A stretch of 64,000 bases of DNA from Armigeres subalbatus. Lineage: Eukaryota; Arthropoda; Insecta; Diptera; Culicidae. A program made the translations under genes and the position numbers. Where the stretch lies: NCBI RefSeq assembly GCF_024139115.2, contig NC_085140.1:336537099-336601098 (forward strand), in the 5' to 3' direction. The first letter of the stretch is position 1, and each line of letters begins with the position of its first letter. The notes below the pieces were generated by a model. It made no database searches. It was given only the letters and a program-made list of their open reading frames with translations, and had not been told where the DNA came from. Below, one piece after another: positions 12,183 through 23,326 of this stretch.

Positions 12183-12479
12183 CCTTACATTGGATTGATA
12201 TAAATGGCAATTCTGAAAATTTGCAAATGCAACAGCTTCCCCCATTCCAACTTCGTTCATATTTCATATAATCATGTTTTGTATGAATTTAACATTAAAG
12301 CATTCATTTGAATTCATAGATTTGATATACAAGCCTGTAGTGAATTTTCAATATACAAAACAAACCCCTTTTACGACCCCCTCTCACAACCTTGATACGT
12401 TCCATATTGTCAAAATAATCATATTATATATTATAAAATTGAAATTTAAAAATTCAATTAAAAAAATCTAAGAAAAAAT

Positions 12480-12541
12480 ACTCCAGATAATCGAGTTTAA
12501 AATTCCAGATAATCGAGCCCCGGATAATCGAGTGCGACCTG
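12480..12541. repeat. Right end of a pogo-like TA-flanked element
   Basis: Three copies of GATAATCGAG precede the terminus GTGCGACCTG, followed by TA (12542-12543). This is the same subterminal pattern as the ends at 29906 and 40919. No partner left end is seen, so the other half was lost or lies in unrecognisable sequence. Confidence 0.5.
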
Positions 12542-12649
12542 TACTCACTTTTCACAGTGAGAAATGAGAAATGAGACGTTACTTCACGCTTCTCACTTTT
12601 TACAGTAAGAAGTGAGGAACAAGGAATGGGAATCCGGCCGAAAGAAAAA

Positions 12650-12875
12650 ATCTTTTTTCACTTTTCAAATGACTTTTTCGGCCAAATGTTCTATTCGACC
12701 AAATGACCCTTTCGACCAAACGACCCTTTCGGCCAAATGACTCTTTCGGACAAATGACCCTTTCAGCCTAATGACCCTTTCGGCCTAATGGTCTTCTCGG
12801 CCAAATTGTATATTCGGCCAAACAACTTTCAGCCTAGCGGCATTCGGTCAAACGGTATTCGGCCAAACGGCTCTT
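12650..12875. repeat. Degenerate TTCGGCCAAATGACC tandem tract
   Basis: About ten imperfect copies of a 17-21 bp unit around TTTCGGCCAAATGACC. The same unit appears in complementary form at 39405-40020. It is non-coding, and 12876-13595 after it is AT-rich without features. Confidence 0.75.
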
Positions 12876-13599
12876 CCCCTTTGGAACTACTGCAGATATT
12901 TGTTCCAAAGTGTTCTGCGGAAATTCTTCCAAAAATACCTGATTTTCCACAAGATTTTGTTTAAAAAAAATTATTTAATAAATTCACAATTCAATTAAAA
13001 TTTAAATAAATTATTCGATGAATTCCATTAAAAATCGCTTCGGGCATTCCAACAGAAACTTTTTGATAAATTTCTGCCGAAAATCTTCGTAAATTCAAGA
13101 CGGAAAACCTGTGAATCATTAAGCATAAATTCTTGCGATCACCGCTCCACGTATTTTTTGGAGCGAATTCCTGCACACTGTGAACTGTGGAAATTTATTA
13201 ATTAAATTACTCACAGGATCCTTGCAAAAATTCCTTTGGAGATTTCTTCGTTATTTTTCAGCGAGGATTCCTGTGGAAACATCCCCGGAAGTTTGCAATA
13301 TACTATCTAGAATAAAACCCCATGCATACTGACATAAAACTAAAGAAATCCGCGAAAATTGCAAAAGAGTCCTAACAATCCTAAGCATGGTGGTAAAAAC
13401 TATTTTTTACTACTTATCCATGACCGATTTGCTCAACACGTTCAATTTGAAAGCGTGCTTTGTCCCCTTGAATATTGGCGTAAAAAACATGCAGAATTGA
13501 AAAAGTTGAATACAATATTTGTCTAAAAATCTAGCAGTTTTCTATATACTAAGATTTTCTAGAAGTTTTAAAAAGATCTTATGTAGAATTCTAATAAAA

Positions 13600-14100
13600 T
13601 GTTGTATCCGCTGCGTTGGTTGGACATAATAACTACTAAATCTCGAAACATATTTTTGCATTTTAACAAAATATTTATTTTCAACTTCGAAGATTCTATT
13701 ACCGAAACCGCATAGATGGCATTGATGATCAATTAGAGCGCTCCTATTTTTATCCCGTGATAATTAAATTCGGTCCCGAATGGTCAACAAAATATCTCTG
13801 CAAGCAAGCAAACTTTATTGTGGTTTGCCAAACAGTTTAGAACACTTCACACGTGCTATCTATTCAAACACTACCATATCATAACTGAATTGCGCCGTCT
13901 TCTCCCTATCTTTTATAGAACCAGATATGGGTGTCAGGGTGGGTGATAACATTTCGCGGCAATTATCGCCACCCAGTAGGATGGAAAAAATAGCCCACTA
14001 CTGACTGCTGTTGTCACTGCTGGCGGTTCTCCTCGATCGCGCCCGCATGCTATCGCGGGACGAGGAATGCCCATAAAACGCCACCAGACACACCTAAACA
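13600..14100 (-). mobile_element. Probable solo LTR
   Basis: The segment begins TGTTG and ends AAACA, the TG...CA form of an LTR. On the minus strand it has LTR-like transcription signals in order: CTATAAAAGATAGG, an initiator-like ATTCAGTT about 30 bp later, then AATAAAG about 100 bp further on. No internal retroelement coding lies next to it, and the 5-bp flanks do not match, so it is a decayed solo LTR or a misjudged boundary. 14101-15180 is AT-rich with no feature recognised. Confidence 0.45.
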
Positions 14101-15180
14101 ATCGACTTGCTGTTGAACGGAACCGTTCAGAGCTCTCATTTGCTTTTATAAATATTTAAATGAAGATTAATGGTAATTATAGCCGTGCAAGTTCGAATTG
14201 GCTAATTAAATGCCAGTTCAAAGGAGGAGTCTGTTTCGGGCAGATACAGCTCCAAGATGTACATTGATGGAAACAATTTAGCGTTTTTTTTTCGATGCTC
14301 GGAAATGTCAGGAGAATGAAAAGCATTTTCATTCCGTAAAAATAACGTATCCTAAAAGCAAAACCTCGACTCCAAATTTAAAAGTTGTAACAAATTAATA
14401 GAGAACGATGCATCACAAGTACTGCGCGAGCAGCAAATCAAGCACATCTGGCGTAGAAATCGATTTGTGGCATCTGGTTAGCAATCAAGAGCAATGTTTT
14501 TATAATTTAAATTGATTTCGGATAAACAAATGATGATACTGCAAATCCAATGAAATCTACCTACTTCTTTCGGCACACATTATGACGCACTTTTTCAACA
14601 CTACCCGAGATCCGGCATCGCGCAGTAAAAACAATCAAAATGTATTTGGTCATAAAATCTCTTACCGAACACGTGCTCTCCATCATCTCTTTATCATCCG
14701 TAAGTTCGCGAACCATATTGATAGAATGTCCAAATAAATAAATCAAAATTCCAGCGAACGATGATCACATGCCTCCAGTTCTTTTTTTTCAAACCGAGTT
14801 TATTTTTCTTTGTCAGTATCGCTTCAACGAAAATATTTGCTTGACGCTGAAAAATAAATTTGTTTCAGATTATTCTCAAACTAAAGATGAATCTCAATCT
14901 TGAATTATAAATCTGAAACGCATGGTAACAGATTGTAGTGCGTTGGTAACTCGGTAACAGATTATGATTGCAGAAATCTCATTATATTTCTACTCGTAAT
15001 TTATTTGCAATAATATAGAAATGCTGTCTTCCGAACTAGAATTCGAGGCGAACATAAACGCGAGATTTGATAATTCGTAAGGATACGGCAAGCTGGTAGT
15101 ATTTATATAGAAATGGATTTTTTAAAACGAGCGGAGGGCAATTTGGGTAGCAATATAAGGCGAACGATCTTCTTTCTGAC

Positions 15181-16351
15181 ATGAGTAATTCTCGCTGAAA
15201 CCGGGCCACTATTTGCACGAGGTTCTTAAAAATGCCTAAATTTATATTCTTTCGTAAGCTTTCGGCGAGTATATTAAGGATCCGAGTTAAATTCTTCAGA
15301 AAGATGAACCCCTCGTTAGTTATACACGAAATCATTTTAATGGACCCCTCGATTTTTGTCAATTCTCGACTCACCAAAACTATCATAACTCCAACATTTC
15401 TCAACCGATCGTAGAGATCAGCATATCGTTGGAAAGAGGAAGAGTGTATCCTCAATTTTCAATAGTAAAAATAGAAGCAGCCATATTGAATTTGGCCGCC
15501 ATCTTGATTTTCTTTTTGAAAACTATTTTTTCGCCAGGTTTGCAACCACCGATTTTGAATATTAATACATCGATGGAAAGCTTAGCTTATATTGTGCATT
15601 GTGTCAAAAAATCTCAGGTGTATGTTTTTTCTATCAAAAGTTATGTACGATTTACCAAATTATTTTTTGAAGGCCCATCTGACCAAAGAACATTATTTTT
15701 TGGTTAATTTTATACTACGACGTCAGTTCCTTGATTGCATACACTATTCTTAGCCAAATATGTTTCAAAGATGAAAAGCATATCTACCACAGTATTTTAT
15801 TTGAAGGGCTCAAAAGTTTTGAGCATAACGGAGCCGTTTTCAAGTTATTATATTAAATAATTCAAGAATTTTGTTATTGGTAAGTCGTACATAACTTTTG
15901 ATAAAAAAAAACATACACCTGAGATTTTTTGATACAATGCACAATATAAGCTTAGCTTTCCATCGATGTATTAATATTCAAAATCGGTGGTTGCAAACCT
16001 GGCGAAAAAAAAGTTTTCAAAAAGAAAATCAAGATGGCGGCCAAATTCAATATGGATGCTTCTATTTTTACTATTGCAAATTGAGGATACACTCTTCATC
16101 TTTCCAACAATATGCTGATCTCTACGATCGGTTGAGAAATGTTGGAGTTATGATAGTTTTGGTGAGTCAAGAATTGACAAAAATCGAGGGTCCATTAAAA
16201 TGATTTCGTGTATAACTAACGAGGGTTCATCTTTCTGCAGAATTTAACTCGGATCCTTAATATACTCGCCAAAGCTTTCGAAAGAATATAAATTTAGGCA
16301 TTTTTCAGAATCTCGTGTAAATAGTGGCCCGGTTTCAGCGAGAATTACTCA
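15181..16351. repeat. Long inverted repeat (two ~475-bp arms)
   Basis: The left arm (about 15181-15656) and right arm (about 15879-16351) are inverted copies with only scattered mismatches, separated by a 222-bp AT-rich spacer. Matching landmarks include ATGAGTAATTCTCGCTG at the outer edges and AAAAGTTATGTACGA at the inner edges. A 139-codon open frame runs antisense through the left arm and a related frame through the right, which follows from the symmetry. A transcript crossing this would fold into a long hairpin. It may be a foldback transposon; TIR-type ends and duplications are not evident. Confidence 0.85.
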
Positions 16352-16739
16352 CATCCTTTTGTGGAAATTGATATCTCTTCACTGACAAAAGGAAGGTGGT
16401 CCGATTTGCCCTTATGCCGACTAACTTTTTGTATATGACATCAGCATCTAGTCGAATTATATTAATATTTAGCATCCGTAAGTGTTATGCCATCAATAAT
16501 TGTTCGCTCATCGAAGGCCCATCAAACAACGGTTTCGGCATCTGTTCAAGCCGAAATCTAATATGCTGCAGCTACAGATGAAACTCCGTGAAGTATTATG
16601 CAAGCAACCACGACAAGAGTGAATGATGTCCTAGGAATATGACAGTCCTAGCTACGGTTGATTTTAAACCAGAACTTTTGGTGCGCTGATGTCAGTACTG
16701 TCGCTGAATTCCAGTAGAAGTTGCTTAAGAATTTCCCTC

Positions 16740-17960
16740 GGATGTGCCTTCAGGAATTACCAAAAAAGTTCTTCAGAAAATTTCTCCAGTAACTCTTGCG
16801 GAAGTTGCTCCAGGAATTCCTGCGATAGCTCCTCCTGAAATTCCTCCGGCAGCACCTTCAGGAATTCCTTCGAATGTTCCTCCAGGAATTCTTTCAAAAG
16901 TTCTACCAGGAATTTCTAAGGAAGTAGCTCCAAGAATTTCTGAAGCATTCCTCTGGAGTCCAGGAATTCCACTAGGAGTTATTTTAAGAATTTCCTCGTG
17001 AATACGTTCAGAAGTTCACCTGCGAATACCTTTACATTTTTTCACGGTTATTTCCTAAGAAATTCCACCAGAAATTTCTTTTAAAAAAATAGCCAGGGAA
17101 TTCTTCTTTAGATTTTTTCTGGAGTTCCTCTAGAAATTCTTCTAGGAAATCGTCAGAAAATGACTTCAAGAAGGAGAAATTTCTTCGAGAATTCTTTAGA
17201 GATTCTCTTAAATTCCTTCCGAAATTCATACGGAATTCCTCTAAACCCTCGAGAATTTAAATTCCTCGACGATTCTCTCCGGTATCTCCTCTACTCCTCC
17301 ATTGCATCCAGAAACTCCTATGGAAATTCAATTTCTAATTTCTCCATAAATTCTTCCAACAATACCTTGAATAATTCCACTTAAAATTCTACCAGGAGGT
17401 TGTTCAGGAATCCTTTGGAAGTTTCTTCAGGAATTTCACTGGAAATTTTCGAAAAATGTATCCAGTTATTTCCCCAGAAACTTCTTCAGCAATTCTTCCG
17501 AAAACTTTCTCAAAAAGTCCTGCGGAAATCCCTCCAAGAATAGAAATTATTCAAGAAATTCTCTCGGCAATTTCCAAGCAAACTTCTTCAGAATATTTCG
17601 AAGACAGTCCTGCCGAAAGTCCCCGAAAAAATTCTCCAGGCACGCACCCCAAATATTTTCAAACATTTCACTCTGAAAACTCATCAGGATTTTTTAAAGG
17701 ACATTTAAGGAAATACTCCGATTATGCTTAAGAAATTACCATGAAAATTCGTCCACAAACTACTCCAGAAATTCCTCCAAAATTCCCAGAAATGTCTGCG
17801 GAAAAGATGTCAATTATTCTTTCAGAAATTTCTCTAGAAATATTTAAAAATATAAATTCTTTATAAATTCTTCAAAAATTTCTCCAAAAAATCTTTTCGA
17901 ATTTCGCCTCAAGTTATTGTCTCAAATTCCTTTAGGAACTACTCCGATGGAATCATTTGT
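16740..17960. repeat. Degenerate GGAATTCCTCCAG tract
   Basis: Over a kilobase of loosely periodic (about 24-bp) variants of GAAATTCCTCCAGGAATTCC. Spurious open frames arise, rich in Pro, Ile, Ser and Glu, for example 16744-17001. A similar tract resumes at 20690-20960, so the RTE element between appears to have landed inside it. Confidence 0.75.
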
Positions 17961-18009
17961 TATAATATTCGAAGGAGTCCTTGGAGGATTTCTTGAAGAT
18001 TATTATTTA

Positions 18010-18460
18010 TTAATTCAGACTAAGGCCGAAGTGGCCTGTGCGGTATTTAAGAGTCTTCTCCATTCGGCTCGTTCCATGGCTACACGTCTCCAACCACGCA
18101 GTCTACGGAGGGTCCGCCAGTCCTCTCCACCTGATCGATCCACCTTGCCCGCTGCACACCTCGCCTACTTGTGCCCGTCGGATCGTTGTCGAGAACCATT
18201 TTCACCGGGTTACTGTCCGACATTCTGGCTACGTGCCCGGCCTACCGCAGTCTTCCGATTTTCGCAGTGTGAACGATAGATGGTTCTCCCAGCAGCTCAT
18301 GCAAATCGTGGTTCATTCGCCTCCTCCACGTACCGTCCGCCATCTGCACCCTCACCATAGATGGTACGCAGCACTTTCCTTTCGAAAACTCCCAGTGCGC
18401 GTTGGTCCTCCACGAGCATCGTCTAGGTCTCGTGGCCGTAGAGGACTACCGGTCTAATGA
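18010..18460 (-). pseudogene. RTE-like C-terminal region, frameshifted
   Basis: Downstream of the RT frame, the minus strand encodes the typical tail: LGVFERKVLRTIYGEG, NHDLHELLGEPSIVHT, then RLRWA and a RAEWRRLLNTA-like end. It spans at least two frames. The same tail occurs alone at 38413-38620. Confidence 0.6.
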
Positions 18461-19457
18461 GCGTTTTGTAGATAGTAAGTTTGGTACGGCGGCGAACTCT
18501 ATTCGATCTCTTGCGGAGTCCAAAGTACGTACGATTTCCAGCCACTATGCGTCTCCGAATTTCGCTGCTGGTATCATTTTCATCGGTCACCAGTGAGCCC
18601 AAGTACACAAATTCTTCTACCACCTCGATTTCGTCACCACCTATGCAAACTCGCGGTGGGTGGCTCACATTGTCTTCTCTTGAGCTTCTTCCTATCATGT
18701 ACTTCGATTTATTGAAAATCGTACCACTCGTGTTAATCCCTGCTCTTCGTATTACCCCTTCCAAAGCGATGTTGAATAGCAGACACGAAAGACCATCATC
18801 TTGCCGTAACGCTCTGCGCATTTCAAAAAGACTCGAAAATGCCCCTGTGGCGCCAACTATGCATATAACCCGATCCATCGTCGCTTTTATTAACCGTGTC
18901 AGTTTATCCGGAAATCCGTGTTTGTGCATTAGCTGCAATAGCTGGTCCCGATCGATTGTATCATATGCTGCTTTGAAGTCGATGAATAGATGATGTGTGG
19001 GCACGTTGTATTCGCGCCATTTCTGCAGTACTTGGCGAATAGCGAGCACCTGGTTCGTGGTGGAGCGTTCGCCCATGAAACCCGCCTGGTACTGCCCCAC
19101 GAACTTTCTTGCAATTGGTGCAAGTCGACGGCATAAAATTTGGGAGAGTACCTTGTATGCACAATCCATCGCAAGCTTATCGCCCTTTTTGTAGATGGGA
19201 CACACGACACCTTCCATCCACTCCTGCGGTAGAACTTCTTCTTCCCACATCTTGATAATGACCCAGTGCAGCGCTCTAGCCTGTGCCTCGCCACCGTGTT
19301 TAAATAGCGCTCCTGGTAGTTGATCAATCCCAGGGGCTTTGTTGTTCTTCAGCCAGCCAATTTCCTCCTGGATTTCCTGGAAATCCGGAGCCAGTAAAAT
19401 TATGTCCTGCACGCGTTCTCGCAGGTTCATCACCATACCGCCATCTTCGTCAGCCAC
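18423..19457 (-). pseudogene. RTE-like reverse transcriptase, catalytic motif deleted
   Basis: A 344-codon frame gives a clear non-LTR RT. It shows the LKNNKAPGIDQLPGALFKHG entry motif, EGVVCPIYKKGDK, the QAGFMGERSTTNQ block, FIDFKAAYDTIDR (RT motif with the first catalytic Asp), then QDDGLSCLLFNIALEG. Directly after GTIFNKS the protein jumps to KYMIGR. The segment that should hold the (F/Y)ADD catalytic pair and about 50 residues around it is absent, so the enzyme is dead. Part of the region after YKGDK (the NYRGI-type strand) is also shortened. The C-terminal thumb (VEEFVYLGSLVTDEN, LIRPVVLYGHET) is present, then the frame breaks. Confidence 0.85.
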
Positions 19458-19838
19458 ATCGCCATTCAGGAGTTCTTCTTATGGCTGCTGCCACCTTTGG
19501 GTCACCTCACGATCGTTTGTAAGAAGGTTCCCTTTTATGTCCTTACACATATCAGGCTGTGGCACGTGGCCATTACATGAACGGTTCAACTTCTTATAGA
19601 ACTTTTGCGTGTTATTAGTGCGGTAAAGTTGCTCCGTCTCTTTACGGTCTCGATCTTCCTGCTGGAGCTTTTTCCTCCGGAAAATCGAGTTTTGTCTGTT
19701 CCGCGTCCGTTTATATCACGCCTCGTTCGTCCTCGTGAAGTGTTGCAGCAATCTCGCCCATTCTGCATTCATCTCTTCCACTAACTGCTCACATTCGCCG
19801 TCATACAAGTCGTTTCTCTGATCTCTCACGGGGGCACC

Positions 19839-20680
19839 GTGCCAAGTGCAGCGGTTGCTGTGCTACCAATGGCGGATCGAATATATCTTCAGCCATCTTT
19901 AAGAGACCTGCGCCTAGCTGCTTTTCCGTTGGAAGTGCCTCTTCCAGCTGCTGCGCGTTTTCTCGGGCTAGTCTACCGTCTTGCAGCCAATATTAAGCCG
20001 CGGCGTCCGACTTCGACGCGTGTTGTACACTGTCGAGAGTTTTGAGCGCAGGCATACTGCAACGAGGTAGTGGTCGGATTCAATGTTCGTCCTGCGGTAA
20101 GTGCGGACGTTCGTGATGTCGGAGAAGAATTTACCGTCGATTATAACGTGGTCGATTTGGTTTTCCGTTTCTTGGTTAGGTGATCTCCTTGTGGCCTTGT
20201 GGATATTGTTGCGGGGAAGGAGGTGCTTGCTTTGGACTACCATTCTGCGGGAGGCTGCGAAGTTTATGCATCGTTGGCCGTTATCGTTGGATACGGTGTG
20301 CAGACTATCCGGTCCGATGACCAGTCTATACATTTCCTCCTTCCTACCTGTGCGTTCATGTCACCGATGACGATGTTGACGTCCTGCAGTGGACATCCAT
20401 CGTATGTCTGCTCCAGCTGTGCGTAGAACGTTTCTTTCTCGTCGTCGGGTCTCCTTCGTGTGGGCAGTGCACGTTGATGATACTATAGTTGAAGAAACGG
20501 CCTTTAATCCTCAGCTTGCACAACCTTGCATTGATTGGCTGCCACCCAATCACACATTGGCGCATCTTGCCCAGCACTATGAAGCCGGTTCCCACCTCGT
20601 TGGGGGTGCCACTGCTTAGGTAGAACGTGGCCGCTCGATGCCCGCTTTTCCACACTTTCTGTTTTGTCCAGCAAATCTCT
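19839..20680 (-). pseudogene. RTE-like endonuclease domain, broken
   Basis: Pieces of an apurinic-like endonuclease appear in successive minus-strand frames. One at 20655-20480 reads GTGFIVLGKMRQCVIGW and NARLCKLRIKG with YSIINVHCPHEGD, the N-terminal catalytic strands. One at 20333-19968 reads QIDHVIIDGKFFSDITNVRT and SDHYLVAVCLRSKL, holding the conserved DH and SDH residues of this fold. Frameshifts separate them, and the start of the domain is missing beyond about 20680. Confidence 0.75.
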
Positions 20681-20689
20681 TTATTTGCT

Positions 20690-20975
20690 TGAAGATATTC
20701 TTGAAGAAATTAGCGAAGGAATTCTTGGTATGTAGTTTTAAATAATTCTTAGAAGGATTTCTTGAATGAGCTGAAGAAATTTCTAGAAGTAGAAGTATTT
20801 CCATATTAAGTTCATTAGGAATTTGAAGAAAAAAAGCTTGTTGATTTCTCAAATAAACTTCAAATGAAATTCTTTAATTTTTTATGATTGAAATACCAAA
20901 GGAATTCTTCCAGGATTTTTTAGGGCGTTCTAGGAGCAATTCTTCCAATTCCTGAAGAACAGTTCCCTAATTAGA
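20690..20975. repeat. Degenerate GAATTCTTC tract, right of the RTE insertion
   Basis: Loosely repeated AAGAAATTCTTGAAG and GGAATTCTTCC words. Together with 16740-17960 it brackets the RTE element. Confidence 0.55.
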
Positions 20976-20978
20976 GTA

Positions 20979-22273
20979 GAGTGGGGCAAGAGTATGCACT
21001 TAGTTTTCAATCGATCATGTGGCCCTTATGAAGCAAGCTTCTGCATATCAAATCAGTGTCGATGATTCATATACTCTTTCTTTATGTTACCCAGTGGAAA
21101 AAATATTGAAATTATTGAGATTCGTTTTAGTAGAACCCTTATTGCGAGACAAGTGAAAAACGCACTCTTACCCCACCGGTGGGGTAAAAGTGCGCATCGG
21201 GTGGGGTAAGAGTACGCATTTATCCAATCATGTGCTTTAAGTATATATTAACACAAATAAGAGTTAATAACATTTAATTGATGTTTAATGAGCATATATT
21301 AGGGAATGTTTAAAGATGACGTAACTCTTAAAGGGGGAGAGGGTCCTAAAAATGTGCACTTTCATACGAAAAAACATTGTTTTTTTTATATATACAAAAA
21401 ACTACAGAGGTAAAAATATATATCAGGTTTCGCGTGGCGTACACAAAGGCATTTTCCTTAAAGAAAGTCCACCAATCACGTAACGTAAAATTTGGCTATT
21501 TAATAACCCTTCCCCCTTCGTACACTATTTGTATGAATCCTCTAAAATTATATGGATCGTCACACATCTCACAACCCCTCTCAGCTAAACGTTGCGTAAT
21601 TTATGAATGTTTCTTTTGATTAAATGAAATTATCATTTAGATGAAAATGTGTTTTCGTACTATGTTTAGGTGTCCAACAAGTCCTAATACAATTCCATTA
21701 TTTCGCTTCAGTGCTTTCTTCGCTAAGTCCTTTCTAACACCGAATTACTTCAACTTATCCTAAAACTTGTGATAATTTCAAATCCTGTCCCTTTTTCTTA
21801 GTTGTGGATCTTTACGCTTTGGAAGAAGTCTTATTTCGGCCGAAGATACGGGTTTGACATCATAACTTGAAGATTCATATGCGTACTATTGCCCCACCGA
21901 TTCCTGCGTACTTTTACCCCACAGTCCCAACAATTATTCAAGTAATGGTTTTGACTTCTTAGAAAACCAACCGGATTGGTGTTCTAGACCATAAAGTACT
22001 CTATACAATAGGTTATCGAAATGGTATAATGTTCACCTAATTGAACGTATATATGGTAATGAAATATTAGTTGCGGAAATCCAATTATTTTTAGCAAAAT
22101 TACTAAAAAGTTATCTAACTCCATATCTCCCTTGTTGTTTATTCAAATCGTTTACAATTACACATGATAATAGTTGGCACGAATACCTGACAAACTGATG
22201 CAGTGTAGCTATCTTTTTATAACTTCAAAAATCGAAAACGTACTCTTACCCCACGCGCACTCTTGCCCCACTC
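20979..22273. mobile_element. TIR element with GAGTGGGGCAAGAGT ends and TA duplication
   Basis: Both termini are GAGTGGGGCAAGAGT in inverted orientation, each flanked outside by TA (20977-20978 and 22274-22275). Subterminal variants of the end (TGGGGTAAGAGTACGCA, TACCCCAC) recur inside near 21165-21215, 21890-21925 and 22240. No transposase is recognisable, so it is a 1.3-kb non-autonomous element of the TA-inserting type. A second MITE lies within it. A lone half-end of the family (CGCCCCACTCTAA) occurs near 53360. Confidence 0.8.
21310..21615. mobile_element. Palindromic 'TTACGTAAC' MITE nested in the 20979-22273 element
   Basis: The left part GATGACGTAACTCTTAAAGG and the right part, whose complement reads CATAAATTACGCAACG, are roughly inverted. 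Inner blocks (GGGGGAGAGGGTCC and CCCTTCCCCC) also pair. This ubiquitous palindromic type also occurs at 30097-30265, 38033-38165, 38187-38339 and 55685-55815. Confidence 0.55.
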
Positions 22274-23324
22274 TACACTATCTGAAAGAATAAATTTCAT
22301 GTGATTTTTCTACAAAAAATATTTTTATGTTTTTCCGAGCATACGTTGTACATCAAAGGATCTAGTGACCAAGTCACAAATACATTTTCCGACGACTTTT
22401 CACCTATTGTCTTAGCTAGAAGTTGAAAATATGTTTATTTTTCTGACAGAAGCTTATCACTATATAGGAGATAATGCTTATTGTTAATTTTTCGTATGCC
22501 GGAAGAGCGTAAAGCGAAACTAATATTCAGTAGAGAACTCTTAAAACGCTATAAACTCCATGGAAGGTTGCGTTCATGATGGCTCTTTGCAATTGAAGAA
22601 GACTTGACTAGTTCGCCAAGTGAGTGAGAAACTGCCTCGTCTGTAGATTAACCATCTTTCATGAGCATTATATCGTCGAAGGCTGCAAGCTCAGTCACCG
22701 TCTGTTGTAATTGAGCAGGCACGAATGAACCTTCAGGGGGAAGAATTTTGAAGCGCAGGTAATGGAAAAAAAAGTATGCAACTGAAAGAAATGTAATTTG
22801 AATTCGATGCCTGCAAAGGTGGGAATCGGTAAGGTACAAAATGGACGCTACAGATTGTCGGGAAATAAAGGAACCTCTGTATAGCTCAACTGATGAGAAG
22901 GGCTGAGTTAACAGTCAGCTTACCGATGTGCGATCTGTTATCAATTCTGTCTCAGTGCAGTTGTAAGTGCGAATATCGTCCACTCTCCATGCAGCGCACG
23001 GTAGATAAGGTGTCGTACCCTTAATAGTAATAATAATTCCGTTATTTTCGCCACAAAAGTGTTGAAAAATACTAATCAAAAACATAAAGAATTATAAGCA
23101 CAGCTCGGCATTTTAGTAATCCATAAATGCAATATGATGTATCTTTCAATTCAAGTGTTATCCAGTCAATAGTTGAAATAGTAGAAGCATAAGTACTAGG
23201 ACGCTAGTGGCGCTGTAGTCATTTAAATTAGACTTAGTGTCAGCGATGAAATAGTGGTTGAACGTTGTTGGTTCCTCCACTATTGAGTCTTTTACCCTAG
23301 GTGTTTGCATCTTAACGGGCTGCT
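22274..23324. other. AT-rich stretch with one small unidentified frame
   Basis: No transposon or tandem repeat is recognised. A minus-strand frame at 22648-22757 reads FKILPPEGSFVPAQLQQTV and ends in a stop. It is preceded by a pyrimidine tract but not by a clear AG acceptor. I do not recognise it and cannot show it is an exon. Confidence 0.3.
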
Positions 23325-23326
23325 TA

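Larger units (their letters stand above)
18010..20680 (-). mobile_element. Defective RTE-like non-LTR retrotransposon
   Basis: The minus strand holds, in order, an AP-like endonuclease (20680 to about 19840), a reverse transcriptase (19457-18423) and a C-terminal region (about 18440-18010). The 5' end is truncated inside the endonuclease. The frame is broken several times, and the RT lacks its catalytic centre. Both flanks carry the GGAATTC-type tract, consistent with insertion into it. LINEs of this sort move by target-primed reverse transcription; this copy cannot. Sequence resemblance suggests RTE, but the I or Loner groups cannot be excluded without a tree. Confidence 0.8.

Noticed and set aside
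15036..15455. 139-codon gene
   Set aside because: It lies within an arm of a long inverted repeat and is mirrored in the other arm. No homology or codon bias supports coding.
16744..17001. Pro/Ile-rich protein
   Set aside because: It is a translation of the degenerate GGAATTCCTCC tract. All frames there give similar low-complexity peptides.
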